From Undaria pinnatifida (Eukaryota; Sar; Phaeophyceae; Laminariales; Alariaceae): a DNA stretch of 64,000 bases. Under the pieces are notes generated by a model, which saw nothing but the letters and a program-made list of their open reading frames with translations, was not told the DNA's origin and ran no database searches. The stretch lies in the NCBI GenBank assembly GCA_012845835.1, contig JABAKD010000011.1:6324381-6388380 (forward strand). Reading direction: 5' to 3'. A program made the translations under genes and the position numbers. Position 1 is the stretch's first letter; the number at the start of each line of letters is the position of its first letter. Of this stretch, positions 23,536 through 33,987 are shown in pieces.

Positions 23536-23830
23536 CGCCCCGGTGGCGTATCAGGTTATCCTCGAGCCTGGTATAGGTCAGTTTCGTGAGTTCGAATCCC
23601 CTCGAGTGCGTACTCGTATAACTTCGAGGAGGCTCTTTCTTGTGCTTAGATTGACTTGCGGAAAACGCGCGAGAGCGTGAGTCAGCAACACTCGATGAAC
23701 AATCGACGAGCAGTGAGTGGGATTGCTGAACCCTGTGCGGGGAAAAAAAATTGAAGCCAAGAACTGGGGAGAAGGCACGACACCTACACCTAACCTGTGA
23801 CCACGGCTTGTCCAGAAGCTGGAAAGGAGT
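23536..23830 (+). mobile_element. SINE family A, copy 1 (tRNA-headed)
   Basis: The head CGCCCCGGTGGCGTATCAGG has an A-box-like form, and GTGAGTTCGAATCCCC at 23581-23600 is a good RNA polymerase III B box. The body shares TGGACTTGCGGA-like, GCGAGAGCGTGAGT, AACACTCGATGAA and a tail CCTGTGACCACGGC / CCAGAAGCTGGAAA with copies at 40991 and 41823. About 295 bp. Confidence 0.75.
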
Positions 23831-24712
23831 GTGAAAAAATACAGAAAAAACATGCATCGTACCACGGACCACACGGGTATATGATACTCGTACGTACATA
23901 GCTGCAGCTGCTGTGTGGTATAAACCAATTGGTACATACGTTTAAACCCCACCAGGGGGGTACACACTACGAGTAACTACGAGTACCAAGATGCTTCGAT
24001 GACGTTTTTATTGCGGGCGATTCGGAAAAAAAAAAAATAACCCAGGGCTCAATTACTTTACTACAGTATGCGTCGACGGCTGATGGTATTATACCTTTGT
24101 CATAATAAGTGAGATACCCTCGTATTTGAAAACGAGTTATGTGCGACACACTGGTACCCTGTTCACTACTGCTTTACCTGCTGTTTACCACACTCTGTTG
24201 TACTCGCATGACTCGTCTGTATTATGCTAGGTTCAGTGTTACAGCAGCATATGATCTGATGCCTGGGCATGGTATATTACCGTTTGATTGCGTGGGTAAT
24301 TTGTGCCTGATCGTGGAAGATACATGGAATAACGTGTTCTCGCTGTTCGTATCGCACGTAGTCCTTGCTTGAGAAACAAGTTGCGAAAAGAAAGCGCATG
24401 GACTATGCACACACACCCAAAACACTCCACCCGCCTGTGCACAAGTTTGACCATCCCTCTCCCCCTGTTTATTCGGCCTGATACTTTCCTTATTACCAGG
24501 TATGATGCATAATGTGAAATTGTAGCATACAAAAATGCATATGGCAATGCAGTACTTGTAGTATCAACTGTGAATCCTACCTGCCACCAGGGTAACGGAG
24601 GGGCGTAGGGTTGTAACAACCGTCTTGCGTTCCTCCGCGCAAATGTTCCACCCCCACTTACAGCAGGCCGCAAAGTGTTTCTCCAAGAAGAGCTGTCTTC
24701 AGAGAGCGCGCA
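23831..24712. other. Unclassified 5' flank of the SPICE1-like gene
   Basis: No supported gene or repeat. Presumably includes the promoter of the downstream gene, but no TATA or other element can be assigned with confidence. Confidence 0.35.
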
Positions 24713-27700
24713 ATGTTTACCAAGACCGGTCTGAAGCCCCGCGATAGCCGGCGCAGCGCCCTCGGCGGCGAGTTCTCCAGCATTCCAAAACTACCGCCCA
24801 TCAGTGCCCCCTCCGTAGCCCCCACCCGCGACCCCCGCGGCAACGGTGGCGGCAGCAGTGCTAAGGTCACGGCGCGCATGCTTCGCGCTCGGCGGGAAAG
24901 AGCGAAGTCGCCTTTCGCCGCCACCACCGCGGTCGGAAAGAGCGAGGGAACGAGTGCCAGCGGTCGTCGCCAAGACCAGCGCCAGCCGACCGTCCCGGGA
25001 AAAGGAAAGACGGGAAGGGTGCCGGTGAGGCCGACGCGAGGGACGTCGAGAGGACGGGAGAAGCAGCGTGGCGGGGAACGCGGGGGGCGCGGGGGGGGCG
25101 GAGCCGCCGACGCGGGCACCCGCCCGATCCGCCGCAAGAGGCCGGAGTGGGACGACAGCCTGGGGGACCCGTCGCAGTACAAGCTCACGCCGGAAGAGGC
25201 CATGACGCGCAAGATGTCGCTCGTGTCGAAGCACAACACCTTCGCGTTCGGACTGGGGAGCGACAGCTGCGATCGCATTGGCGACGCCTACGCCGGCCCC
25301 GCCGGGTTTAGCGAGAAGACGCAGACGCCGAAGACAGCAGCTGGTCCATTGTCCGTGCAGGCGGCGCGAGCACGCAGCGCGAGACGAGTCGGAGAGCGAG
25401 CACGGAAGGTTGTTGCCGACGGGAAGCAGCACTCCCATCGCCGCTCCCGCAGCGAGGGCGGAATTTTAACGCCCCGCGGCGGAAAGAGCGCCATTTCGTC
25501 GCCCACGCCCTCCGACGGAGGCGGTGGAGACCTGACAGTCTCAGGCAAAGAAGATGTATGCCACGGGACCGCCAGTCCCAACGACTTAACGATGGCCTTG
25601 TACGCCGTACGCGACAACAACGACTCCCAGACCATGGAGGATTGTGACGGACCGCCGGCAGCAAGTGTAGGCCGTGCCGGCCGCGCGAGGTTTGGCAGCG
25701 GTGGCAGCGGCGCCGACCGTAACGGCATCGACAGGAGTGGTGGGGCGGGCGGGGGTGGCGGTGGTGGTGATAGCGTTGTGTCAGGCCTGGCCGGCATCGA
25801 GGTCGGCATCAAAGCTTTTAGCAAAAGGGTGTCTCGCCTCGAGGCTGGCAGGAAGGCGCGTCTTGAGGCGGGGGAACATGAAGCGATGGACGGAGAGAGG
25901 GGGGCGAGGAGGAGGCATGGACATATGGAAGAAGGAGGAGGGGAGGTGAGGCTAAAAGTGGGGAGCGGGGGGACGGGGGAGGAAGATGACACGGAGACAG
26001 ATTGGAGACGAACGAGAAGGCGCGGGGTGGAAGCGACGAGCGAAAAAGAGGAGGACTGTTGTCATCTTTCCGACGCGATTCGTCATGGTTCCGACCACCC
26101 AAAGGATGTAGAGGTAGGTGGCGACCTTTGCCAAACCCCGGTTCGTACCATTGCCGCCGCCGTCGCGGAAAACGACGACGGCGACGAGGATAACTCTGCC
26201 GAATGTGGGCGCAAGGGGCACCGCAGCGAGAACACGCGGGGTCTGGGTGAACCCTCTCTTACGCAGCCGCGGGGGGGGGGTGAGGTTGAGGCTCGCATGA
26301 GCGCGCACGGCAGCATGAAAACGATCGATTTGGTGGAGCGGATTCAAGTTTTAGAAAAACGGGTTGCGCAAGCGTGTCTCGCTGCTCCGCCCCACGTCCA
26401 GCCGATGGCACGTGGAAAAACGCCCGGCAGGCGAACAGCCGAGGGGGACGATTTCCTTGCCGACGACACCGGAAGGGGAGGGCAAGATTCGTCGGCGTTG
26501 GAGCAATCGGCGGAGAGTATGCAGGTCGTGATTGCGGACCTTCTTTCTTTGACGGGCCTCTTGCTTGAACGCGCAACTGTGGCGGAAGGGCGTCTTGCGG
26601 AGCTCTCCGGCGGCGGCGCTCCAAAAGGCGTTGAGTGCGACAGCGAGTCCTACGATGGTGCCTCCGCCGAGACGGACTTGTATGAGAAGGCGCGCCTCGT
26701 GAGAGCCCGAGCGGAGGTGATCATCGCTGCAGGCGACGGTAATCGTCCGCTGGAGGAGCGGGACGATAAGGGTATCCCCGTGGACGCCGGTCGAAACGAC
26801 AGCGTTAGCAGAGTTGGCGGCGGCGGTGGGGGTGGCGGTGGTGGCGACGGCGATGAGAGTGACGCCTGCCCTTCTCTTCGCGAACGGTCTCAAAGCTGCT
26901 CTTCGTTCGTCGAGGCAACACATTATTTTCGCGCGGGCCAGAGCCTGGCGAAGGTCGGTCCGTCGCCCTCGTTTCACGCGAAAATGGCGGCACCTCGCCG
27001 CATGGCCGAGGACTGCTGGGGCGAAGCGCTTGATACTGTCGGCCGCCTCGTGGAGAGTCGGCGCGATGATTGCGACGAGGTCGAAATCGCGGTAACACCA
27101 ACACCGCGAACGGTTTCAACGGTGTCGACGCTGCCCCCATCATCGTTTCACGGCTCACCTCGACCGGTAGCACCAAGCGCTTATCCAATACTGCCGCTGT
27201 TGCCAGCGACGGTGACCAACCCCACTGCTGCTACCACCACCACTGCTGCCGCCGAAGCAGCGCACTCGCTGAGGGGACAGGTGCAGCCTCCCCCCCCGCC
27301 GCAACCCTGCGTAGGAGGAGGCGTTACCCGTCGCTGGGGGGAAAGAGACGCCTTGGCCCCGCTTCCCATTGCGGGTCTGTCCCTCGCCGACGAGATGGAC
27401 GGCTGCGGTCCCAGCTTTGAGTTTTCTGCGATTTCGGCGTTCGAGGATAATGAGGAGGACGCGCACGCCCTGCCGGTGTCATTAACGCCCACCCCAACGA
27501 AGAAGCCGATGCATCCGTTCCAGCGGACGACGGCCCCGGTGCGGTCACCTCATGCACGGCGGCAGCAGGGAGATGGAGGGGGAAGCGATTCTGCTCAGGC
27601 TTTTACGGTACGGGGTGGGGGGGGTAGTAGTGGTAACAGTCGGGCGAGCGATTACGCCCCGGCGTTTACGGTGGGGGGTGGGGGTGGGAATCGTGGGACG

Positions 27701-27853
27701 AGCGATTATACCGCGGCTTTTTCGGAAACCGGTGGGGGTGATGTTAATCGCAGTGGTAACGCACGGGTGCGCGACGATGGGGGCGGTGGTTTGGAGTCGC
27801 CCGCCATAGGTCAGTGGTACACCCCCGCTAGCGCGAGGGGAAGGGAGTCGTAG
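24713..27853 (+). CDS. SPICE1-like (spindle and centriole-associated) low-complexity protein, 1046 aa
   Basis: A single uninterrupted 1046-codon frame. Residues 142-176 (RKRPEWDDSLGD, then YKLTPEEAMTRK and SKHN) follow the pattern seen at the N-terminus of animal SPICE1/CCDC52 (EWD-[ST]-x-x-D, then A/K-T-P-E-[ED], then SKN). SPICE1 acts at centrioles and the mitotic spindle. Two short heptad-like segments (about 536-553, DLVERIQVLEKRVAQACL; about 603-640, IADLLSLTGLLLERATVAEGRLAEL) could form coiled coils, as in SPICE1. The rest is disordered: basic and Gly/Arg-rich at the N-terminus, several poly-Gly runs, a Pro-rich stretch near 865, and three diverged C-terminal repeats (QAFTVRGGGG, PAFTVGGGGG, AAFSETGGG). 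No intron is needed. The first Met is chosen because upstream sequence loses coding character. Codons are G/C-ending, unlike the flanks. The function is inferred from one short motif; a different basic-region protein remains possible. Confidence 0.7.
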   Translation: MFTKTGLKPRDSRRSALGGEFSSIPKLPPISAPSVAPTRDPRGNGGGSSAKVTARMLRARRERAKSPFAATTAVGKSEGTSASGRRQDQRQPTVPGKGKTGRVPVRPTRGTSRGREKQRGGERGGRGGGGAADAGTRPIRRKRPEWDDSLGDPSQYKLTPEEAMTRKMSLVSKHNTFAFGLGSDSCDRIGDAYAGPAGFSEKTQTPKTAAGPLSVQAARARSARRVGERARKVVADGKQHSHRRSRSEGGILTPRGGKSAISSPTPSDGGGGDLTVSGKEDVCHGTASPNDLTMALYAVRDNNDSQTMEDCDGPPAASVGRAGRARFGSGGSGADRNGIDRSGGAGGGGGGGDSVVSGLAGIEVGIKAFSKRVSRLEAGRKARLEAGEHEAMDGERGARRRHGHMEEGGGEVRLKVGSGGTGEEDDTETDWRRTRRRGVEATSEKEEDCCHLSDAIRHGSDHPKDVEVGGDLCQTPVRTIAAAVAENDDGDEDNSAECGRKGHRSENTRGLGEPSLTQPRGGGEVEARMSAHGSMKTIDLVERIQVLEKRVAQACLAAPPHVQPMARGKTPGRRTAEGDDFLADDTGRGGQDSSALEQSAESMQVVIADLLSLTGLLLERATVAEGRLAELSGGGAPKGVECDSESYDGASAETDLYEKARLVRARAEVIIAAGDGNRPLEERDDKGIPVDAGRNDSVSRVGGGGGGGGGGDGDESDACPSLRERSQSCSSFVEATHYFRAGQSLAKVGPSPSFHAKMAAPRRMAEDCWGEALDTVGRLVESRRDDCDEVEIAVTPTPRTVSTVSTLPPSSFHGSPRPVAPSAYPILPLLPATVTNPTAATTTTAAAEAAHSLRGQVQPPPPPQPCVGGGVTRRWGERDALAPLPIAGLSLADEMDGCGPSFEFSAISAFEDNEEDAHALPVSLTPTPTKKPMHPFQRTTAPVRSPHARRQQGDGGGSDSAQAFTVRGGGGSSGNSRASDYAPAFTVGGGGGNRGTSDYTAAFSETGGGDVNRSGNARVRDDGGGGLESPAIGQWYTPASARGRES

Positions 27854-28140
27854 GTTATTGTGTGTGTGTGAGTGTGTTTTTGTTGTTGTTGTTGTTGTTG
27901 TTGTTGTGTGTCGTACGTGCGGTGGTGTCGTAAAATATGTGATGAATGAAGGTGGGAGTTGGGCGGTGTGATGTTTTGGGCGCGCAAAGAAAAGGGGCGC
28001 CGCTGTTTTTTTTGTTCTGTTTTTTTTTATTGTGTAGGGGGGAGCGAACGACCACGACATAATAGAGGGTGGTGGTCGTCAGACACTTTTTGTTGTGTAG
28101 TGCAGTGAGCAGCATTTCCGTTTTATTCCGCGGCGCGTCC
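27854..28140 (+). other. Likely 3' UTR / downstream region with (TTG)n
   Basis: A GT-rich then (TTG)8-like tract at 27863-27908 follows the TAG stop. No canonical polyadenylation signal is convincing. Confidence 0.4.
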
Positions 28141-29622
28141 GTGCGTTAAAGTGGCCTTTCTGCCGCTCTGTAACAGCTTTCCCACTCTAAGTGCGAGTAG
28201 TTTGCCGCGGAAACGTGGGCGCGTTTCTACAGGGGTAATCCCTTTGTCCATCTCCCAAAGCTGATCCCACTTTAATTCCAAGTGATTTCTCCTTGGTTTC
28301 TCCCCAAGGGGGGGGGGGGGGCAGTTCTGCAGGAATCAACCCCTTACGAACGGTACATGCACATTTTTGGCGACAATATACTTGGAACTAGTGTAGGGTA
28401 AATTTGGCAGTAGTAGTGAAAAGGCTAAGGCTGATCTGTTTTTTTGTTTTTGTTTTAACCCGTAAAGTGCTCCATCTAAGGCTGATGTGCGTGTGTGTGT
28501 TTTCCCCCCGTAAAGTGCTCAATCAGTAGGGCGGCGACCGTTTAGGTGCTCGAGGTGTGCGTAATTCTATTGGTATAGTCTACTGGTTGAGATCATTTTT
28601 CCTCAAAAGAGGTCGACGTCGCTAGTGGGTTAGGAACAACCACGTCAGCGTGCAAAGCGATTCGTACCATGCCGTTCACGGCCCGAAATCTTTCGGCCGG
28701 TTTGGGACATTGTTGGCCTTTTTTTTTGCTGGTTGCAATAATTTACCAGAGAGGGGTATACTCCGGAGTATATGATACCTGGTATCGCGCATCATATGTA
28801 TGTGTATACTTGGTACGAGTATCATACCTGGCGCAGTTTTTTCGCAACAGCTTCATGGTATACTTCGGACAATCGGCCCTTCCTTGCTGATCCTGTGAGA
28901 TCCTGTGAGATCATGATTTTTCATGCCCTCTCTTTGGTCTTTCGCAGCATGTTCGTGGCACAATTCTAACTCTGATAATGTGTATTATATATACGTCGGT
29001 CCTCTCCCCTCGCCTGCGTCTCTCGGTTTGTCCAATGTGTGTCCAAAGTTGTACTTCAATGCATTGCTACGTGTCGCTGAAGTAATTGGTGGCGGTGTAA
29101 TTGAGTCTTACTGTCCGTTCTGTTTTTTTTTTGTCCGCGGGCGGCAATGGGCCTTCGGTTTTACACGCGTATGACGCGGTGGTTTTTCTTCTGTCCGTGA
29201 AGCGTCGTCCATTATTTTTTTCCGTCTTGTTGACTTTTACGTTGACGGTCTAATAAAGGAATACCACCGCCGTCGCGTACAGATCTCCACGAGTACTAAT
29301 GGCGTTATGTACTAATTAGCAGCTTTTCGGAAGGATATCCCATCTTTCTCTGAAAGGCATCCACGATACATTGTCGGAGAGCCAAAACAATACCTGGTAC
29401 CGGGTAGTTAATGATCACACTTTTTAGTATCGCAACACACGATACATAGTTGCAAGGGTCTGGTTATAAGGAGTGCGAAGGGCATATATATAATACCTGG
29501 TACTTCGTATATTTATAATCTTGCACATTCTTTGTTTTTGTTGTCCCGATAATGTAGCGTGGATACCGTTCCGATAGTAATCGACTGCTACTCTCCCTCA
29601 AAACAATACTATCTCTGGTTAA
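28141..29622. other. Unclassified intergenic DNA
   Basis: No supported gene. Contains a poly-G run (28307-28322), a local duplication of TAAGGCTGAT...CGTAAAGTGCTC (28425-28525), and several ACCTGGTA motifs (28770-29500). Confidence 0.4.
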
Positions 29623-30020
29623 TGTATTAGTCTATAGTGGGGTATTAGTCCGTTTGGCCACTTGCAAGAGGTTCACCAATTGCTTACCCAAACTAAGCCT
29701 TATAACAACACTCTCCCCCCTGAAACGGCGGGATAGCAGGTCGACCGGATATACGGGGCGGACGCGTCAATATCCAAGCGGTTTCATTTCACCTGGGGAT
29801 ACCGGGGAGAGTATTTTTCAAGTTCGACATGCCATGGCAATGGGGGAAGCCTGAAAAAGTTTATTCTAGGTGGATGGTGGGATTCGAACCCACGATCCCA
29901 AAAATCCATGATCCTGCCGACGACGCCATTTGTCAAGGTATTGGTGGGGTATCAGTCCGTTTGGCTACTTGCAAAAGGTTCACCCCAATTGCTTACTCAA
30001 ACTTTGAAGCCTTATAAACC
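29623..30020 (-). mobile_element. TRIM 3 (miniature LTR retroelement)
   Basis: On the minus strand the left LTR is 30020-29931 and the right LTR 29710-29623, sharing AGTAAGCAATTGGxxTGAAC and CCAAACGGACTxATACCCCA. A PBS candidate TGGCGTCGTCGGCAGGAT lies at 29928-29911, immediately inside the left LTR. A purine tract CAGGGGGGAGAG (29722-29711) abuts the right LTR. The interior contains GTGGGTTCGAATCCCACC (29877-29896), a perfect tRNA T-arm-like hairpin, so part of a tRNA may have been captured. No ORF. Confidence 0.65.
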
Positions 30021-30289
30021 CTCTTCTATGACTCGCCGCCGCCAAACATGTCTAGAAATTTGTTTCCCTTCTTCCCAAAATATTTTCACTCTTTGAGACG
30101 TTTTTGCTGCGATTACTCAGTTTGTAAAACTGAGTGTCTCTACTTCTGGTAAACGAGCACATTGATTAGGACTATAGACGCAAAGCCCCTATATAAATTA
30201 TTGACGAAAAAAAACGTACGATCACAGCATCAACCACATGGAAGCAATCCGAGCTGCGTGAGCTGGTGTAAGAGGGGCGTGTTTCGAAA
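30021..30289. other. Unclassified spacer
   Basis: Nothing recognised. Confidence 0.35.
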
Positions 30290-30609
30290 GACGCCTGTGG
30301 CCACGGAAGAAGAGGCGCGCAGCACTTTTTTTCCTCAGGTTCCTCAATTTGGGGGGCTTAAGACCTCTCTATCCCGACAGCAAATTTGGAGAAAAATAAA
30401 CTGCGCTACATATATATACCGGGGAATGAAAAATCCGATGGCCAGCCTAGGGGGTACACACACTACAACGGGAATCATGCAAAAAAAATGGCTTACATTT
30501 CCGACGATTTTGGGATAAGTGTTTTTTTTTTCTTTTCTGAGCCCCGTCATCATTCAGATAAACTATTCGGACGAAAAGTGCTACCTGCCGCTATCGTAGC
30601 CCAGGCGTC
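30290..30609 (+). mobile_element. MITE family M, copy 2
   Basis: Interior CTCAATTTGGGGGGCTTAAG, AGAAAAATAAACTGCGCTAC and CGACGATTTTGGGATAAG. The right end CTATCGTAGCCCAGGCGTC is the family terminus; the left terminus is diverged. Confidence 0.65.
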
Positions 30610-30879
30610 TGATAGCAGCAGCAGCAGCAACGCAGGAAGCTGTGAGGCAAGCAAGCGTGAGAGGCATTGTGACGATACTCGGATTGCCTCAGTCAAGCTC
30701 TTCTCCTGCTGCGGACGCTTTCATTAGATCGCGCTCGACGAGTCGCCTTCTTCTTTGGTGTTTGTCTTCAATGGCTCCCTGAAACGGGTCAAAATAGCAC
30801 GAAGTTTGAGCTACGACCGTTATCTTCAGGGAGGGGGGATCCTGAAATTTTGAAAAACGTCGTATATCTTTCCCCGAAT
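30610..30879. other. Unclassified; AGC microsatellite
   Basis: Short (AGC)n at 30616-30630. No gene supported. Confidence 0.35.
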
Positions 30880-31580
30880 TTACCCGCGAAAACGCCTGAA
30901 AATGGTTCTCAAATCGGGTGACAGTGTGCATCCCCCTGTGCAACTCCTTGCAAAATACCAGCATCTTTGGATATTTCCCCATCCAGCATCACAGCACTTC
31001 TCGAACATTCCGTCATATGTTCATCATTCTACACATAATTTTCCTCTGATGTCCCAATTTCCCACGTATTTTCCCACACAACCCATTCTACCACACTGTG
31101 TCATAGGGCTTCTGTACATCTAGGAAGAAACAGTACGTCGTTAGGCCGGCGCCTTTCCTACCTTGAAGTATCTTACCTAATGTGTGCACATTATGGTCTA
31201 GGCAGCTATGGTTTGGAGACTGAACCCTGCTCTTGCCCTTCGCTTATGTTTCCGTCTTTTCCCAACATTGTTCCAATTCTATCGTTCAAAATCTTACAGA
31301 ACGTTTTGCGTACGGTGCTGCTCAAAAGCGTTATCCCTCGGCAGTTTCCCGGGTCAGGCTTGTCTCCTTTCTTGAATAAGTTTACGGCTACTCCTTCTCT
31401 CCACCTCTTTGGCGCGTGCTCGTTTTTCCATATATCCAATTATACAACATACCCATCATCAAGCTGGGTAAGCATACCTTCTCCCCCGTACTTCCTAAAT
31501 TCATTCACACTATTTGATCTGCCCCTGCTAGCTTTCTATTCTTAAGTTTAGCTACGCGCTTCTTTACTTCTTCTCATTGT
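30880..31580 (-). pseudogene. LINE reverse transcriptase fragment
   Basis: Read on the minus strand from about 31580: KKRVAKLKNRKLAGADQIV (31560-31500), then the 77-codon frame 31439-31206 with WREGVAVNLFKKGDKPDPG and NCRGITLLSSTVRKTFCKIL, then LGKILQGRKGAGL and FFLDVQKPYDTVW (31190-31085). Near 30950-30910 there is GVAQG followed in a shifted frame by CTLSPDL. These are the standard non-LTR RT blocks: the KxAGxD entry, RT1/RT2 'KKGD-NYRGIxLLS', catalytic motif A D-x-x-K-A-Y-D, and motif B. It is truncated at both ends, with frameshifts and an in-frame stop after motif A, so it is a dead 5'-truncated copy. No endonuclease is seen. It resembles a Jockey/CR1-like RT more than the GVQQ-type RT at 18.8-20.1 kb. 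Confidence 0.8.
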
Positions 31581-31708
31581 GAACCACGGTGCAGTCTTCC
31601 CTTCCTGACGCACCTACGTTCGTCTCCGCTCACACGTGTTCATTTACTTCTCGAATTCTGCGTCGAACATTTTGTCGGCTGGGTGGGCGTTCCTAGCTTG
31701 CGGTGGAC

Positions 31709-31870
31709 AGGAGGAGGAGGGGTGACTCCTTTGTTGAGTTTACCTTGTAGTCATTTGACCATTGACCACGCATCCCTTTCTTGACGGAGCACCGTTCCTA
31801 CTCCTAATAGAGACACCCCTCCAACATTTGGGCGCTCATTACGCTTCTTCCACACATTATGTCATACATA
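31709..31870 (+). repeat. Dispersed repeat family P, copy 1
   Basis: A G-rich left edge (GGAGGAGGAGGGG) leads into TCCTTTGTTGAG, TAGTCATTTGACCATTGACC, GGAGCACCGTTCC and ACATTTGGGCGCTCA. Related copies at 35411, 47885 and 54765 also sit directly after G-rich tracts. Confidence 0.65.
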
Positions 31871-32088
31871 CTACATCGTAGAAAACTGTTTGCTTGAGCT
31901 TATACCCATCCTGTTTCGCCGTCTGCGGCCACCATCTATCTCCTCAGGATATCGATCGTTTTCTATTCGCTACTCTCTAGTCTACCAAACTATTCCATGT
32001 GTCACATATATACACGTCTGATTTCCTCTCCTCCACTTATTAACACATCCCGTTCCTCCTTGTATATTTCACATTCTCCTACACTATG

Positions 32089-32355
32089 GAGGCGTTCTGC
32101 GGTAGCCCCTCCCCAACCTTTCTTTAACGAAATCGCCGGTTTTAAAACCAGCCCCCGGCCGCATCTCCTGAAACACGGTGTGCCTCTTGCCACCCCGCCG
32201 TCGTCATCGGATAGCCCTCTGCAAACCAGAAAATATTTGATTTTTAGACAGTTTTTTTCACAGCGTCCTTCCTTGTGCCGGGCGGTCATGAAAAACGCTC
32301 TCATTAATTAAAGAAAATCGCTGCTTTTGGAGGGAAGCTATATCGCAGAATCAGT
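32089..32355 (+). mobile_element. Family U element (MITE-like), 267 bp
   Basis: Flanked by a perfect 5-bp duplication CTATG (32084-32088, 32356-32360). Imperfect inverted ends: GTTCTGCGGTAGCCCC on the left and the complement of AGCTATATCGCAGAATCAGT on the right. The interior matches the insertion in TRIM 2. Confidence 0.7.
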
Positions 32356-32360
32356 CTATG

Positions 32361-33189
32361 ATATGTGAGTGTCCTACTCTCTATTATTGTCGTGCGACAT
32401 GCGGGCAAACATAATGTGTGCACATGCAACCCTCCTGCTACCGACTACAGGAAGGGTATTAAAACCGAGGAGTAAAAAAAATGTTGAGAAAACCCCGTCA
32501 TAATTTTCTCGATTATGATAGCGCAGTGTAATCACAACGCTCGTTTTTTTTTTTTTCTTGTCTTTCGAACTTTCTAGAGGCGTATCTGCCCCCCCCCGGG
32601 GCGTTCTTTTTTTTTTTCTTTTTCGCCTCTTCCCTTGTTAGGGTTATTAGTTTTTCCTTAGAGGGGGGAATTTTTTCGGGAAATTGTTCAACAAAGAAAA
32701 AAAAAAAACTCTTGCTTTGGATAAGAATGGCCTTTTTCGGTGTTTGTTGTTGGGTTGTTTTAAGTCAGAGAGGGGGGAAAACTCGTGAGATGATTCGAGG
32801 CTAAGAGTAAGCAGATGCGTGTAACACTGCACCCCACTTACTACTACATGAGACAAAACACTCGATGTTTTAGCGGTGTTTGTGTCATTTGTAACAGAAG
32901 GGAGGATCAAATCGTGCAGCTCAGTCTACCCTTAACCAACAAGAAGAGTGTTGGGCGGGGGAAGAGAGAGGCAAAGTTTACACGACACGCGGTGCGATGC
33001 GCATCACACACACAAAAAGAACAAAAATACACGCACCCCTCCCCATTCGTAGTGTTGTTAAAAATATAGAGCGAAAAACCTTACAATTATTTTTAATGAA
33101 AAGTAAGCGTACCATCGGCCGCCGAGACGTGTAAAGCCAACTTGTTTAAGGGTTTTCGGTTAATAATTGTTCTCAATGAAAATACCATC
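32361..33189. other. Unclassified A/T-rich DNA with homopolymer runs
   Basis: No gene supported; several T, A and C runs (for example 32545-32558, 32589-32600). Confidence 0.4.
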
Positions 33190-33607
33190 AGATCCCGACA
33201 TAAAATATATAGATGTATATATATTTTTTGTGGTGGGATCCCGCAGGAGCTGCCATGGGGATCCCGCCGGCTCCCATTGATATATCATGGGATGCCACGA
33301 GATGCTCCCGTGGGTATATAATGGGATGCCACGGAGTCACAACCCGTCATCTCGCGAGACTCCCCATGGGACTCCGAGATATCATCGCGGGATACCGAGT
33401 GAGATTCCGCGCGTTCCCACGAGTTCCCACAGTGTCCCACGGGTTCCCTCGTGTTCCCGCCTGTGCTCCAGCGGTATTCCGGGGGGCTTCCGCGGGAAGT
33501 CCGTCCCTTCATACTTGATGATTCCCACGATGAACCTCCTGAAACTCCACGTTGGAGTTCTCGAACTCATGGGATCTCACGACATCCAGATCGGGATCCC
33601 ACTATAG
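33190..33607. repeat. Degenerate GGGATCCCAC / GTTCCCACGAG short-repeat cluster 1
   Basis: Dozens of variants of an approximately 10-12-bp unit built on TCCCACGAG, TCCCATGG and GGGATCCC fill this stretch. Many units are themselves palindromic (GGGATCCC, CCATGG, CGCG). Similar clusters lie at 34387-34500 and 36011-36330. Confidence 0.6.
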
Positions 33608-33647
33608 ACCACGGAGGCTATTGTTGGGGGGGGGGGGGGGGGGTTAT

Positions 33648-33987
33648 GACGCGTGCTACAATAGAGGTGTATGCACCATTTTTTCCGTGCAAGGTGCTTT
33701 CACCTTAAGAGGAGGAGAAGGAGATTAAGACATGTCCTTCGTAACCCGACAACTGATGCATGGAAAAAAATAAACCTGCTTTATCGCGGATGAAAAATCC
33801 CGTGGGGGCCTCGTAGGTAACACAACGAGAATATCAAATGCAAAAAAAAATGAAAAATGTGTCCGATTATTTATTTATTTTCCGACGATTTTGGGTTAAT
33901 TAAGGTGAGCCCCCCCCCCCGTTCCAGTCAGAAACCGATTTCAGGCGAAAAATGCTCTCTCTGTGGACCTCTTTCGTACCGCGCGTC
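33648..33987 (+). mobile_element. MITE family M, copy 3
   Basis: Starts GACGCGTGCTACAATAGAGG after a 22-base G run and ends in CGCGTC. Conserved interior block TTTTCCGACGATTTTGGGTT. Confidence 0.75.

Noticed and set aside
24658-25278. Minus-strand 206-codon and 215-codon frames
   Set aside because: Shadows of the G/C-rich SPICE1-like gene on the + strand.
29870-29945. Minus-strand tRNA gene
   Set aside because: The T-arm hairpin is perfect but no matching acceptor stem, D-arm or anticodon arm can be drawn; it lies inside TRIM 3.
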